This document shows, one piece after another, positions 46,761-55,185 of a stretch of 64,000 nt of DNA (the stretch's first letter is position 1; every line of letters starts with the position of its first letter). The translations under genes and the position numbers were made by a program. Source of the stretch: Massilia sp. Root335 (GTDB lineage Bacteria > Pseudomonadota > Gammaproteobacteria > Burkholderiales > Burkholderiaceae_D); NCBI RefSeq assembly GCF_001425685.1, contig NZ_LMCY01000012.1, positions 338 through 64,337 of the forward strand, given 5' to 3'. The notes beneath the pieces are model-generated. The model did no database searches, was not told where the DNA came from, and worked only from the letters and a program-made list of their open reading frames with translations.

Positions 46761-46796
46761 GTTTCCTCCGCGGGCCGCGGCCCGCGTTTCCTCGAT

Positions 46797-46825
46797 GCCG
46801 CCGGGGCGACCCGGCGGCTTTTTTT
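46797..46825 (+). terminator. Intrinsic terminator of the GH88-receptor operon
   Basis: GCCGCCGGG-GCGA-CCCGGCGGC followed by seven Ts. It lies between the convergent receptor and uronate dehydrogenase genes. Confidence 0.92.
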
Positions 46826-46830
46826 TCGGT

Positions 46831-47655
46831 TCAGTCTTCGTAGATCGGCCCCGCCGTCAAGAACGGCCCGCCCTGGTACACGCTGGCGATGTCGCCCGCG
46901 TCGGCCCATGCGCCGCCGGCCGGGAAACGGTCCGCGAACGAGCGCGAGCTGTGGCGCGGCTCGAAGCCCAGGTGGGCGGCAGCGCCGTTGTCCCACCAGC
47001 GCACCGGGTTGTCCGAGACGCCGTACGTGATCGTGTGGCCCACGCGCGGCGTGAACAGGGCGCAGCGCACCAGTTCGACGAGGTCGTCGTGCGCGAGGAA
47101 CGTCACCATCATGCGCGCGTTACGCGGCTCGTCGAACGAGGAACCGATGCGCAGGCAGACCGTCTCGATGCCGAAGCGGTCGAAGTAATAGCGCGACAAG
47201 GCCTCGCCGAAGCATTTCGACACGCCGTAGATCCCGTCCGGCCGCAGCGGCGCGGCCGTGTCGACGACCTGCGTGGTCGGATAGTAGCCGACGACGTGGC
47301 TGGAGCTCGCGTAGATCACGCGCCTGATGCCGCGCTTGTGCACGGCCTCGTACAGATGGTGCAGGCCGAGGATATTGGCGTGCATGATCGCCTCGAACTT
47401 GTCCTCGACCGAGACGCCGCCGAAGTGCAGCACGGCGTCGACGCCTTCCGTCAGCGCCATCACGGCAGCGCGGTCGCCCAGGTCGCAGCGGACGACTTCC
47501 TCGCCCGGGCCCGCGGGCGCGATGTCGCGGATGTCGCTGAGCCGGACCACGTCGGCCCACGGCTTGATGCGCTCGCGCAGCAGGGTGCCGAGGCCGCCGC
47601 CGGCGCCGGTCAGGAGAAGACGGTGGAAAGGCTTGGACTCGGGCGCTTGGATCAT
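46831..47655 (-). CDS. udh: Uronate dehydrogenase
   Basis: 274 residues, short-chain dehydrogenase/epimerase fold. NAD motif TGAGGGLGTLL, YASSSHVVGYYP, catalytic Tyr/Lys in IYGVSKCFGE, and RIGSSFDEPRNARMM. It oxidises galacturonate or glucuronate to the aldarolactone, the first step of oxidative uronate breakdown. Length and motifs fit known Udh enzymes (about 265-275). Divergent from the LacI gene, with two candidate operators in between, so substrate-induced expression is expected. Confidence 0.85.
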   Translation of the reverse strand: MIQAPESKPFHRLLLTGAGGGLGTLLRERIKPWADVVRLSDIRDIAPAGPGEEVVRCDLGDRAAVMALTEGVDAVLHFGGVSVEDKFEAIMHANILGLHHLYEAVHKRGIRRVIYASSSHVVGYYPTTQVVDTAAPLRPDGIYGVSKCFGEALSRYYFDRFGIETVCLRIGSSFDEPRNARMMVTFLAHDDLVELVRCALFTPRVGHTITYGVSDNPVRWWDNGAAAHLGFEPRHSSRSFADRFPAGGAWADAGDIASVYQGGPFLTAGPIYED

Positions 47656-47673
47656 GAACGGGCTCGCATTTGT

Positions 47674-47687
47674 GTTAAACGTTTAAC
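47674..47687. promoter_or_regulatory. LacI-type operator, perfect 14-bp palindrome, ahead of udh
   Basis: GTTAAAC-GTTTAAC lies 18 bases upstream of the udh start, the best-formed member of a five-site set with the core AAACG. Confidence 0.75.
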
Positions 47688-47696
47688 CGAGTATAT

Positions 47697-47710
47697 CCAA
47701 AACGCTTTCC
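47697..47710. promoter_or_regulatory. Second LacI-type operator ahead of udh
   Basis: CCAAAAC-GCTTTCC shares the AAAACGCTT core with the GH88 operator. Nine bases separate it from the first site. Confidence 0.5.
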
Positions 47711-47760
47711 TTGTCAATTTTTTGGCGCCCTTTTTCGCCCGGACGCCCCGGTGGAACAGG

Positions 47761-47774
47761 GGGAAACGATTCCA
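47761..47774. promoter_or_regulatory. LacI-type site upstream of the repressor gene
   Basis: GGGAAAC-GATTCCA, palindromic over GGAAACGATTCC, 80 bases before the repressor start. Suggests autoregulation. Confidence 0.5.
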
Positions 47775-47854
47775 TCGCCGTTTCCTTGCCCTGGCTCGGG
47801 TCCGGCTGCCGGGACGCATGCTAAGATGTGCCGCCGAGTAACGATTACCCTCCC

Positions 47855-48850
47855 ATGAAAAAGACCGCTTCGACCATCCGCGACGTCGCCGCAGCCGCCC
47901 AGGTGTCCACCGCCACGGTATCGAAATTCATCAACGGCGCGCAGCGCTTTTCGCCCAAGGTCGAGGCAGCGATCGAGGCCGCGATCGCGACCCTGGGCTA
48001 CCGGTCGAACCCGCTGGCCAAGTCGATGATCACGGGGCGCACCAACACCATCGGCCTCTCGGTGCTGGACATCACCAACCCGCACTTTTCCAGCATCCTC
48101 AAGGGCGCGAACCGCGTGGCGCACGACCAGGGGTTTTCCGTGCTGCTCGTCGACACCGAGGAAACGCCCAGCCGCGAGCGGCGCACGCTGGAAGAACTGA
48201 GCCGGCGCGTGGACGGCATGATCGTGTTCTCGCGCCTGCGCGAAAAAGAGATGGCGTGGATGGCCGAGATCGACAAGCCGCTCGTGTTCTTCGGCAGCCT
48301 GGCCGAATTGCCGCTGCCGACGGTCGCCAGCGACGACCACGCCGGGGCCTACATGCTGACCCAGCACCTGCGCATGCTGGGCCACCGCCGCATCGCCTAC
48401 CTGGGCTTTTCCAAGTCGCGCCGCGACGAGGAGCGCCTGGGCGGCATCCGCGAATCGCTGAACGCGGCCGGCCTCGAACTGGCGATCTTCGATGCCGAGG
48501 CCCCGTCGCTGGCCGAGGGCGAGCGCCTGTGCTCCGCCATCGTCCTGGGCAGCCAGCGCCCGGATGCGCTGATCTGCTACAACGACCTGATGGCGCTGGG
48601 CTTCATGAAGGAAGCGTCCAACCTGGGCATGTCCATTCCGCAGGACATCTCCGTCGTCGGCTTCGACAATATCCCCTACGGCAAATACACGACGCCGGCC
48701 CTGACCACCGTCGACCTGCAGAGCGAACGCATGGGCGCGACGGCCATGGAAAAGCTGCTGGCCGTGATCCGCGGCGAGCACGTCGAGAAGCTGACCAAGG
48801 TCGCCCCCCAGCTGATCCTGCGCGCGTCGACCGTCGCCCGCAGGCCCTGA
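47855..48850 (+). CDS. LacI family repressor of the uronate locus
   Basis: 331 residues. The N-terminal helix-turn-helix reads STIRDVAAAAQVSTATVSKFINGAQRFSPKVEAAIEAAI with the LacI hinge helix NPLAKSM. The periplasmic-binding-protein-like ligand domain follows (IGLSVLDITNPHFSSILKG, VVGFDNIPYG, TTVDLQSERMG). The likely effector is a uronate or uronate-derived sugar acid, inferred from target genes. The ATG at 47855 was chosen because it begins the conserved region. Confidence 0.88.
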   Translation: MKKTASTIRDVAAAAQVSTATVSKFINGAQRFSPKVEAAIEAAIATLGYRSNPLAKSMITGRTNTIGLSVLDITNPHFSSILKGANRVAHDQGFSVLLVDTEETPSRERRTLEELSRRVDGMIVFSRLREKEMAWMAEIDKPLVFFGSLAELPLPTVASDDHAGAYMLTQHLRMLGHRRIAYLGFSKSRRDEERLGGIRESLNAAGLELAIFDAEAPSLAEGERLCSAIVLGSQRPDALICYNDLMALGFMKEASNLGMSIPQDISVVGFDNIPYGKYTTPALTTVDLQSERMGATAMEKLLAVIRGEHVEKLTKVAPQLILRASTVARRP

Positions 48851-48893
48851 TACGCCCCCGTTTACTTTCCGGAAGAGTTGGCCTATCCTTTTA

Positions 48894-48907
48894 GGAAAAC
48901 GTTTAAC
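48894..48907. promoter_or_regulatory. LacI-type operator ahead of the lyase-like gene
   Basis: GGAAAAC-GTTTAAC sits 16 bases before the start codon of the 615-residue secreted protein and shares a half-site with the udh palindrome. Confidence 0.7.
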
Positions 48908-48923
48908 TACACCGGAGACACGC

Positions 48924-50771
48924 ATGCGCCCTGCCCTGCTCGCCCTGATGTTGGCCCCTCTGCTGGCCGGCCTGACTTTCCTGCCCGCCGCGCCGGCGCG
49001 CGCCACGCCGCCGCTGCACCGGACGGTCGAACAGGCCTACCCGCAACTGGATTACTTTTTCCAGAAGCTCGTGCGGGAACGGGACGGCATCACCATCGAT
49101 GGGCGCGCCCCGTTCCAGAGCCACGACAAATTCCTGCCGGGGAAAATCGCGACGGGCCTCGCGGACGTGCTGCTGCACACACCGAAGGACGACCCGCGCC
49201 TGCCCGGCATGCTGCGCGATTACGCCGCCATCGCCGATCTGACGGTCGGCATGGAAAACGATACCTGGGGCATCTACTACTACATGGGCGCCTTGTACAA
49301 GCTGAAGCAGGCCGGCCTGCTGGCGCGCGCCGTGCGGCCCGCCACGCTCGACCTGCTGCGCCGGAAGCTCGACTGGCGGACGTTCGTGCGCCAACCCGCG
49401 TTCGAGCTGATCAACCTGCCGACCAATTACTACGGGGTCGCCTTCAGCATCGCGCGCCTGCGCCTGCTGATGGGTTGGGAGGATGCGCACGCCAGCGAGG
49501 TGCTGCTCGATAAAATGCTCAAGCATTACGCCGATTATTCCGGCACCTACGGCTTCTCCGACGAGACGGATGGCCAGGGCCGATTCGACCGCTACAGCAT
49601 CCTGCTGGCGGCCGAGATCTGCGAGCGCTTCATCGAGACCGGCTTGACCGTGACGCCGGAACTCAAGGCCTTGCTGCGCAAGTCGGCCGACGTCGCGCTG
49701 AACGCGGCCAATGCCGACGGCACGGGCTTCACGATGGGCCGCAGCCTCGGGCCGTACGGCGAGACGGCGATGCTGGAGATCCTGTCGACAGCCGCCTACC
49801 TCGGCGTCCTGAGTCCGGAGGAAAAGGAGTACGCGTATGCCTACTCGGCGCGCATCGGCGAACGCTATATGGATTTCTGGTACGACCCCGCACTGCATTC
49901 CGTCGACATGTGGGGCAAGGGCCGCCGCACGGACACGTACCGCGGCAAGCACCGCATCCTCGGCGAGAACTTCTCGCTGCTGCACCAGTTGATCAGCACG
50001 GACGACATGTGGAACCGGGCCGGCATGAAGGACGCCGCGCCGCGCGCCGACCTGGCGGCCTGGCTCGTGCGCGCTCGCCCCGCGTTCAGCCTCACGCGCT
50101 TCGCCGGCGGCGAGTACGACCGCGCACTCGCCATCTGGCGCGACGGGCCGCACGTGTTCAGCCTGTCGATGATCAACGGCGGCCCGAGCCAGCATGCGAA
50201 CAGCCCGTATTATCCGCTGCCGTTTTCGTACGGGATCGTCTCGGGCATCGCCGACAGCGGCGCCGCGCATCCGCAGCTGCTGCCGAAATTCCGCCTGGCC
50301 GACGGCAGCGAATTGATCGCGACTGCGTTCATGAAGGACATCCAGGCGCACGACGTCGACGGCGGCTACCGCGTCACGTATCGCCAGGATGCGCTCACGA
50401 AGCTGGGCAAGAACGTCCCCGTCAAGGACACGCGCATCGCCGTCGAGACGGAATACGTCTTGCGCCACGGCGTCGTCACGCGCACCGACACCTACACGCC
50501 GGCGGCGCCGCTGGACGTGGCCGGCGTGAGCCTCGACTTCGCGTCGTTTTCGCGCGGCGCCAGCGTGGACGGCACCGACATCGCTTTCCACGACGGCGCT
50601 GTCCGCGGGTTCGCCGTGCAAGGCCTGGCGAACTGCCGCGCCGACGACGTCGCGGGCAGCGAGGCATATCGCGCGCCGTACGGGCCAATGGCCACGCTGG
50701 CCAGCTGCGGCACGGGCGCGTCCACCTTCGACAAGCCACTCAGGATCAGCTGGACGATCCGTTACGAGTGA
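48924..50771 (+). CDS. Secreted protein, putative polysaccharide lyase of unrecognised family
   Basis: 615 residues with a signal peptide (LLALMLAPLLAGLTFLPAAPARA). The N-terminal two thirds are helical with repeated hairpins, like an (alpha/alpha)n toroid (NLPTNYYGVAFSIARLRLLMGWED, PYGETAMLEILSTAAYLGVLS). The rest is beta-rich (about 390-615), the two-domain plan of many uronate-polymer lyases. Tyr, His and Arg-rich stretches (WGKGRRTDTYRGKHRILGENF) could hold the active site. The adjacent LacI gene, the operator in front and the GH88/Udh partners support a lyase making the unsaturated ends that GH88 consumes. No family is assigned by me. Confidence 0.6.
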   Translation: MRPALLALMLAPLLAGLTFLPAAPARATPPLHRTVEQAYPQLDYFFQKLVRERDGITIDGRAPFQSHDKFLPGKIATGLADVLLHTPKDDPRLPGMLRDYAAIADLTVGMENDTWGIYYYMGALYKLKQAGLLARAVRPATLDLLRRKLDWRTFVRQPAFELINLPTNYYGVAFSIARLRLLMGWEDAHASEVLLDKMLKHYADYSGTYGFSDETDGQGRFDRYSILLAAEICERFIETGLTVTPELKALLRKSADVALNAANADGTGFTMGRSLGPYGETAMLEILSTAAYLGVLSPEEKEYAYAYSARIGERYMDFWYDPALHSVDMWGKGRRTDTYRGKHRILGENFSLLHQLISTDDMWNRAGMKDAAPRADLAAWLVRARPAFSLTRFAGGEYDRALAIWRDGPHVFSLSMINGGPSQHANSPYYPLPFSYGIVSGIADSGAAHPQLLPKFRLADGSELIATAFMKDIQAHDVDGGYRVTYRQDALTKLGKNVPVKDTRIAVETEYVLRHGVVTRTDTYTPAAPLDVAGVSLDFASFSRGASVDGTDIAFHDGAVRGFAVQGLANCRADDVAGSEAYRAPYGPMATLASCGTGASTFDKPLRISWTIRYE

Positions 50772-50780
50772 CCGCGTCGA

Positions 50781-53528
50781 TCAGCCGCTGTTCCTCAGGC
50801 CGGCCGAAATGCCGTTGATCGACATGTGCAAGCCGCTGCGCGTCGCGTCGTCGTCCGTCCCGGCCCGGTAGCGGCGCAGCAGTTCGACCTGCAGGTGGTT
50901 CAGCGGATCGATATACGGCAGGCGATTGCGCAACGAGCGCTGCATCTGCGGATTCCCGTCCAGCAGTTCGTCCTGCTCCATGATCCGGCTGAGGATGTCC
51001 ACCGTGCGCGCATGCTCGGCGCTGATGCAGCCGAAGATCCGGTCGCGCAGCGCGCTATCGCCCACCAGCTCTGCGTATCGGCTGGCGATCGCGATGTCGC
51101 TCTTGGCCAGCACCATGTCCATGTTCGACAGCAGGGTCGTGAAGAACGGCCACTCCTTGTACATCTTGCGCAGCAGCGCGAGGCGCTCGGCCGGCGCGTC
51201 GGCGATGAAGCGTTCCACCGCGCTGCCGAAGCCGTACCAGCCCGGCAGCATCAGGCGGCACTGGGCCCAGCTGAACACCCAGGGAATCGCGCGCAGGTCT
51301 TCGATCGAGCGCGACTTCTTGCGCGAGGCCGGACGGCTGCCGATGTTCAGGGCGGCGATTTCCGAAATGACGGTCGACTCCCAGAAGTACGTCTCGAAGC
51401 CGTCCGTTTCATACACGAGCGACCGGTAGGCGGACAGCGCTTCGGTGGACAGGCGGTCCATCGCCGCGACCTGCGCCGCGTCCGGCTGCGGCTGGGCATG
51501 CGACAGCAGCGTCGCTTCCATCGTCGCGGCGACCAGCACCTCCAGGTTGCGCCGGCCGACGTCGGCGTTGGCGTACTTCGCGGTGATGACTTCGCCCTGC
51601 TCCGTCAGGCGGATGCGTCCCTGCACGGCGCCCGGCGGCTGCGCCAGGATCGCTTCGTAGCTCGGACCGCCGCCGCGTCCCACCGAACCGCCGCGGCCGT
51701 GGAACAGCTGCAGCTTGATGCCGTGCGCGCGGAAGACGGCGATCAGTTCCAGCTCCGCCTTGTGCAGTTCCCAGCCGGAGGTGACGTAGCCGCCGTCCTT
51801 GTTGCTGTCCGAGTAGCCCAGCATGACTTCCTGCAGGCGGTCGCGCGACTGCAGCAGGCGCATGTACAGCGGCAGGCCGAACGCCTCGGCCATGATCGCG
51901 GGGCCGGCACGCAGGTCGTCGATGGTTTCGAACAGCGGAATGATGTTGACGTCGAGCGTGCCGAGCGTCGGATGCAGCAGCCCGGCTTCCTTCAGCAGCA
52001 CGGCCACTTCCAGCAGGTCGGAGACGGAGGCCGCCTTCGAGATGATGTAGTTCGTGACGGCGTCGCGGCCGTACGTCAGGTGCGCGCGTTTCGTCTCGCG
52101 CAGGATCGCCAGTTCGGACGCGGTGTCTTCCGAATACGCTTCGAACGGCGAGACGAGCAGCCGCGGCGACTGCAGTTCCTCCAGCAGGACTTTGCAGCGC
52201 GCGCCTTCGTCCAGCGCGAGGTAATCGACGCCGGGACGCGCCTGCGCCAGCAGTTCGGCGATCACGCGTTCGTGCACGTCGGAGTTCTGGCGCAGGTCGA
52301 CGGGCGCGAGGTGGAAACCGAATACCTTCACGGCGCGGCGCAGCAGGCGCAGGCGGCCGCGCGCCAGTTGACGGGCGCCGTTGGCGACGAGCGATTCGTG
52401 GATCGCGTCCAGGTCGGCCAGCAGCTCGGCCGCGCTGGCGTACGCCGATGCGTCCGGGGCCGCCGCGCCGGCGGCGAGCCAGTCGCGCGTCGCCACGAGG
52501 CGGGCATGCATGCCGTGCAGCGCCTGGCGGTACGGCTCGTCCTGGTGGTGCGGCGAGTTGTCCGGCGCACGTTCGGCGATGCGGCGCAGCGCCTCGGTGC
52601 TGCCGCACAGCGACTGCGCCTGCGACAGCTGCGACGCCAGCGTGTGCAGCTCGGGCAGGTAGAAGTCGAGCGCACGGGTCGACTGCGCCTTGAGCGTGGC
52701 GCGCAGGATGTCCGCTGTGACGAACGGGTTGCCGTCACGGTCGCCGCCGATCCAGCTGCCCACTTTCATGAACGACGGCAGTTCGGTGCCGGCCCAGGCG
52801 CCATCCTTCTGCGCCAGCGTGTCCTCGAGGGCGCAGTACAGGCGCGGCAGGCTCCGGAACATCGTGTAGTCGAAGAAGGACAGGCCGTTTTCCACTTCGT
52901 CCAGCACCGACAGCTTGGCGGGACGGAGCAGGCGCGTCTGCCACAGGGTCAGGATGGCGCGCGCCAGCGCTTCGTCGTTGTCCTGTTCCTCGTCGGGCGT
53001 GAGCTGCGTGCGGTCACGCTCGCCGATCAGGCGCGCGATCGCCATCTGGCAGTTGAGGACACTCTTGCGCTGGACTTCGGTCGGGTGCGCCGTGAACACG
53101 GGGCTGATGTGCGCATTGTCGAAGAACGCAGGCAGGTCGTCCATGCGGCCGGCGTCGAACACGCCGTCGACGGCATGCGCGATGCTGCCCTTCTTGGGCG
53201 CCGATCCGGCGGACAGGTGCGCGCGGCTGCGGCGGATGTGGTGCTGGTCTTCGGCGATGTTGGACAGCAGCGAGAAATAGGTGAACGCGCGGATCAGCTG
53301 GGTGCGCTCGTCGGACGAGATGCCGGCGAGGATCGCCGCCAGTTCCTCGTGCGCGCTGCCGTCCTGGTCGCGCCGGAAACCGATGGCGCTTTTACGGATC
53401 GACTCGATGCGGTCGAATACCCCGTCGCCCTCCTGGGCTCGGATCGTTTCCCCCAGCATGCGGCCGAGCTGGCGGATGTCCCGCCCCAGCAACTCTTCCT
53501 TGAAGTTCCGTGCCTCTTCAACGCTCAT
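50781..53528 (-). CDS. ppc: Phosphoenolpyruvate carboxylase
   Basis: 915 residues, full length. It makes oxaloacetate from PEP and bicarbonate to refill the TCA cycle. Catalytic motifs: FTAHPTEVQRKS (His), GYSDSNKDGGYVTSGW, FHGRGGSVGRGGGPSYEAI and the conserved Arg/Lys loops. The C-terminus SINGISAGLRNSG ends NSG where most members end NTG. The ATG at 53528 starts the conserved region. A 15-bp palindrome lies 41 bases upstream. Tail to tail with the lyase-like gene, 9 bases apart. Confidence 0.96.
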   Translation of the reverse strand: MSVEEARNFKEELLGRDIRQLGRMLGETIRAQEGDGVFDRIESIRKSAIGFRRDQDGSAHEELAAILAGISSDERTQLIRAFTYFSLLSNIAEDQHHIRRSRAHLSAGSAPKKGSIAHAVDGVFDAGRMDDLPAFFDNAHISPVFTAHPTEVQRKSVLNCQMAIARLIGERDRTQLTPDEEQDNDEALARAILTLWQTRLLRPAKLSVLDEVENGLSFFDYTMFRSLPRLYCALEDTLAQKDGAWAGTELPSFMKVGSWIGGDRDGNPFVTADILRATLKAQSTRALDFYLPELHTLASQLSQAQSLCGSTEALRRIAERAPDNSPHHQDEPYRQALHGMHARLVATRDWLAAGAAAPDASAYASAAELLADLDAIHESLVANGARQLARGRLRLLRRAVKVFGFHLAPVDLRQNSDVHERVIAELLAQARPGVDYLALDEGARCKVLLEELQSPRLLVSPFEAYSEDTASELAILRETKRAHLTYGRDAVTNYIISKAASVSDLLEVAVLLKEAGLLHPTLGTLDVNIIPLFETIDDLRAGPAIMAEAFGLPLYMRLLQSRDRLQEVMLGYSDSNKDGGYVTSGWELHKAELELIAVFRAHGIKLQLFHGRGGSVGRGGGPSYEAILAQPPGAVQGRIRLTEQGEVITAKYANADVGRRNLEVLVAATMEATLLSHAQPQPDAAQVAAMDRLSTEALSAYRSLVYETDGFETYFWESTVISEIAALNIGSRPASRKKSRSIEDLRAIPWVFSWAQCRLMLPGWYGFGSAVERFIADAPAERLALLRKMYKEWPFFTTLLSNMDMVLAKSDIAIASRYAELVGDSALRDRIFGCISAEHARTVDILSRIMEQDELLDGNPQMQRSLRNRLPYIDPLNHLQVELLRRYRAGTDDDATRSGLHMSINGISAGLRNSG

Positions 53529-53569
53529 TCCAAGCTCTCCAGATCGATGCGCCGTGGGACGACGCAAAA

Positions 53570-53584
53570 TGTAAATAATTTACA
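53570..53584. promoter_or_regulatory. Perfect palindrome upstream of ppc
   Basis: TGTAAAT-A-ATTTACA, 7+1+7, lies about 41 bases before the ppc start and could be a regulator site. The region 53529-53757 otherwise holds only AT-rich promoter-like sequence and no gene. Confidence 0.4.
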
Positions 53585-53757
53585 AATGAAGCACCCCCTG
53601 AACTATCCCGTTGTCGATATACCTTGTATATACGGGCCAGTTCGGGCTGCGCGGTGCCGCATGAGATGCAATGTTATGAAATTTTACTACAAACATTGGG
53701 CAGTTCGGTGTTCAAGGTTGAAAAAATGCTACACATGGGGAAACGACGCCGCCTTGC

Positions 53758-54609
53758 CTACTCGTTTTCGAACATCGCAATGATCTCGTCCGCCACCGCG
53801 CGCACGTGCGGGGAGCGGCGCACGTCGGCGTGCATGACCAGCCAGAGTTTGCGGCGTACGGGGCAAGGCGGCGCCAAGGCGCTCAGCCCTGGCGCACCCG
53901 CCGTCGCGTAGCGCGGAAAGACGCCGACGCCACAGCCGGCGACAGCCGCCTGCAGCTGCGTCAGCAAATCGTTCGAGCGCAGGCAGTAGCGGCGGCTGCC
54001 GCGCAGCTTGTCCAACCATTCCTGTTGCGGTGCATCCTTCTGGAGTTCGTCGTAGCCGAGAAATTCCCAGTGCGCGGGCAACCGGTTCGCGACATAGTCC
54101 TCATGCGCATGGAGGGCGTAGTCGACGTGCGCCAACAACTTGGTGACGAGGCCCGGCGCCGTCGGGCGCGCGAAACGCAGCGCGATATCGGCCTGGCGCC
54201 GCATCAGGTCCGTCGTGCGCGCCTCGGCGCGCAAGTCGATTTCGACGCCGGGCAGGCGCGCCAGCGGCGAGCGCAGGCGCGGCGCCAGCAGGAAGGCCGC
54301 CAATGCCGGCGGCGCCGAGACGCGCACGACACCGGCCACCTCGCTCGCGCCGCGCGCCACGTTGAGCAAGGCATGCATGTCGTCTTCCAGCTTGCGCGCA
54401 TGCGGCACCAGCGCGGTGCCGGCCGCCGTCAGCGACCAGCCCTTGGGAAACCGGTCGAACAGGCGGGCGCCGAGCGCGGTTTCGAGCGCGTCGATGCGGC
54501 GGGCAACCGTGGTGTGCTCCACGCCCGTCGCGCGCGCCGCGCCCGACAGCGTACCCGCCTCGCACAGCGCGAGGAAAAAGCGGAGGTCGTCCCAGTCCGG
54601 TGTCTTCAT
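53758..54609 (-). CDS. LysR family transcriptional regulator
   Basis: 283 residues. The LysR helix-turn-helix is at the N-terminus (DDLRFFLALCEAGTLSGAARATGVEHTTVARRIDALE), followed by the substrate-binding domain. It runs divergently from a lipocalin-like gene, the usual arrangement for a LysR target. GTGCA-ATTA-TGCAC (54611-54624) at the start of the gene is a candidate binding site. An alternative ATG lies 15 bases upstream. Confidence 0.88.
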   Translation of the reverse strand: MKTPDWDDLRFFLALCEAGTLSGAARATGVEHTTVARRIDALETALGARLFDRFPKGWSLTAAGTALVPHARKLEDDMHALLNVARGASEVAGVVRVSAPPALAAFLLAPRLRSPLARLPGVEIDLRAEARTTDLMRRQADIALRFARPTAPGLVTKLLAHVDYALHAHEDYVANRLPAHWEFLGYDELQKDAPQQEWLDKLRGSRRYCLRSNDLLTQLQAAVAGCGVGVFPRYATAGAPGLSALAPPCPVRRKLWLVMHADVRRSPHVRAVADEIIAMFENE

Positions 54610-54703
54610 TGTGCAATTATGCACGGAACGGGTGCGGATTTCGGGAATTCCGTTCAGGCGCTCGCGCCGCTACGCTGATGTTTTCACCTGAAAGGAGAAG
54701 GAC

Positions 54704-55177
54704 ATGAACAAGCATATCGCCGGCATGGTGCTCGCAGGCGTCGTCCCCGCCGCACACGCCGCCCTGCCCGACCTTGCGGGAAGCTGGAGCCTGGTCGCGG
54801 CCGACGTCCAGCGTCCCGACGGCAGCATCGAACGTGACTATGGCGCCGCGCCCAGGGGCCGCCTCTTCATCGACGCGCACGGGCGCTACGCGCTGCAGAT
54901 CTTCAAGGCGGAGCGCCCGCGCTTCGCGTCCGCGGACAAGGCCGCGGGCACGGGCGACGAATTCCGCGCCGCCGTGCTCGGGTCCAGCACGCACTACGGC
55001 ACCATCGCGCTGGAGGACGGCATGCTGGTGTTCCGCATCGAGGCCGCGTCGTTCCCCAACTGGGAAGGCACGACGCAGCGCCGCAGTTTCGAGCTGCACG
55101 GCGACGAACTGCGCTACCGCGTGCCGGCGCGGCCGGATGGCGGGATTCCGGTTTCGGTGTGGCGGCGCATGCGTTGA
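54704..55177 (+). CDS. Secreted lipocalin-like protein
   Basis: 157 residues. Short signal peptide (MNKHIAGMVLAGVVPAAHA), then LAGSWSLVAADVQRPDGS, GRLFIDAHGRYALQIFKAERPRF and TQRRSFELHGDELRYRVPA, the eight-strand barrel pattern of the lipocalin-like domain family seen in secreted bacterial proteins. Ligand unknown. Probably controlled by the divergent LysR gene. Convergent with the diguanylate cyclase gene, 8 bases between. Confidence 0.7.
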   Translation: MNKHIAGMVLAGVVPAAHAALPDLAGSWSLVAADVQRPDGSIERDYGAAPRGRLFIDAHGRYALQIFKAERPRFASADKAAGTGDEFRAAVLGSSTHYGTIALEDGMLVFRIEAASFPNWEGTTQRRSFELHGDELRYRVPARPDGGIPVSVWRRMR

Positions 55178-55185
55178 CCGTGCCG

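Noticed and set aside
50826..53783. 985-codon open frame opposite ppc
   Set aside because: Same shadow effect; the minus-strand PEP carboxylase is complete with all motifs.
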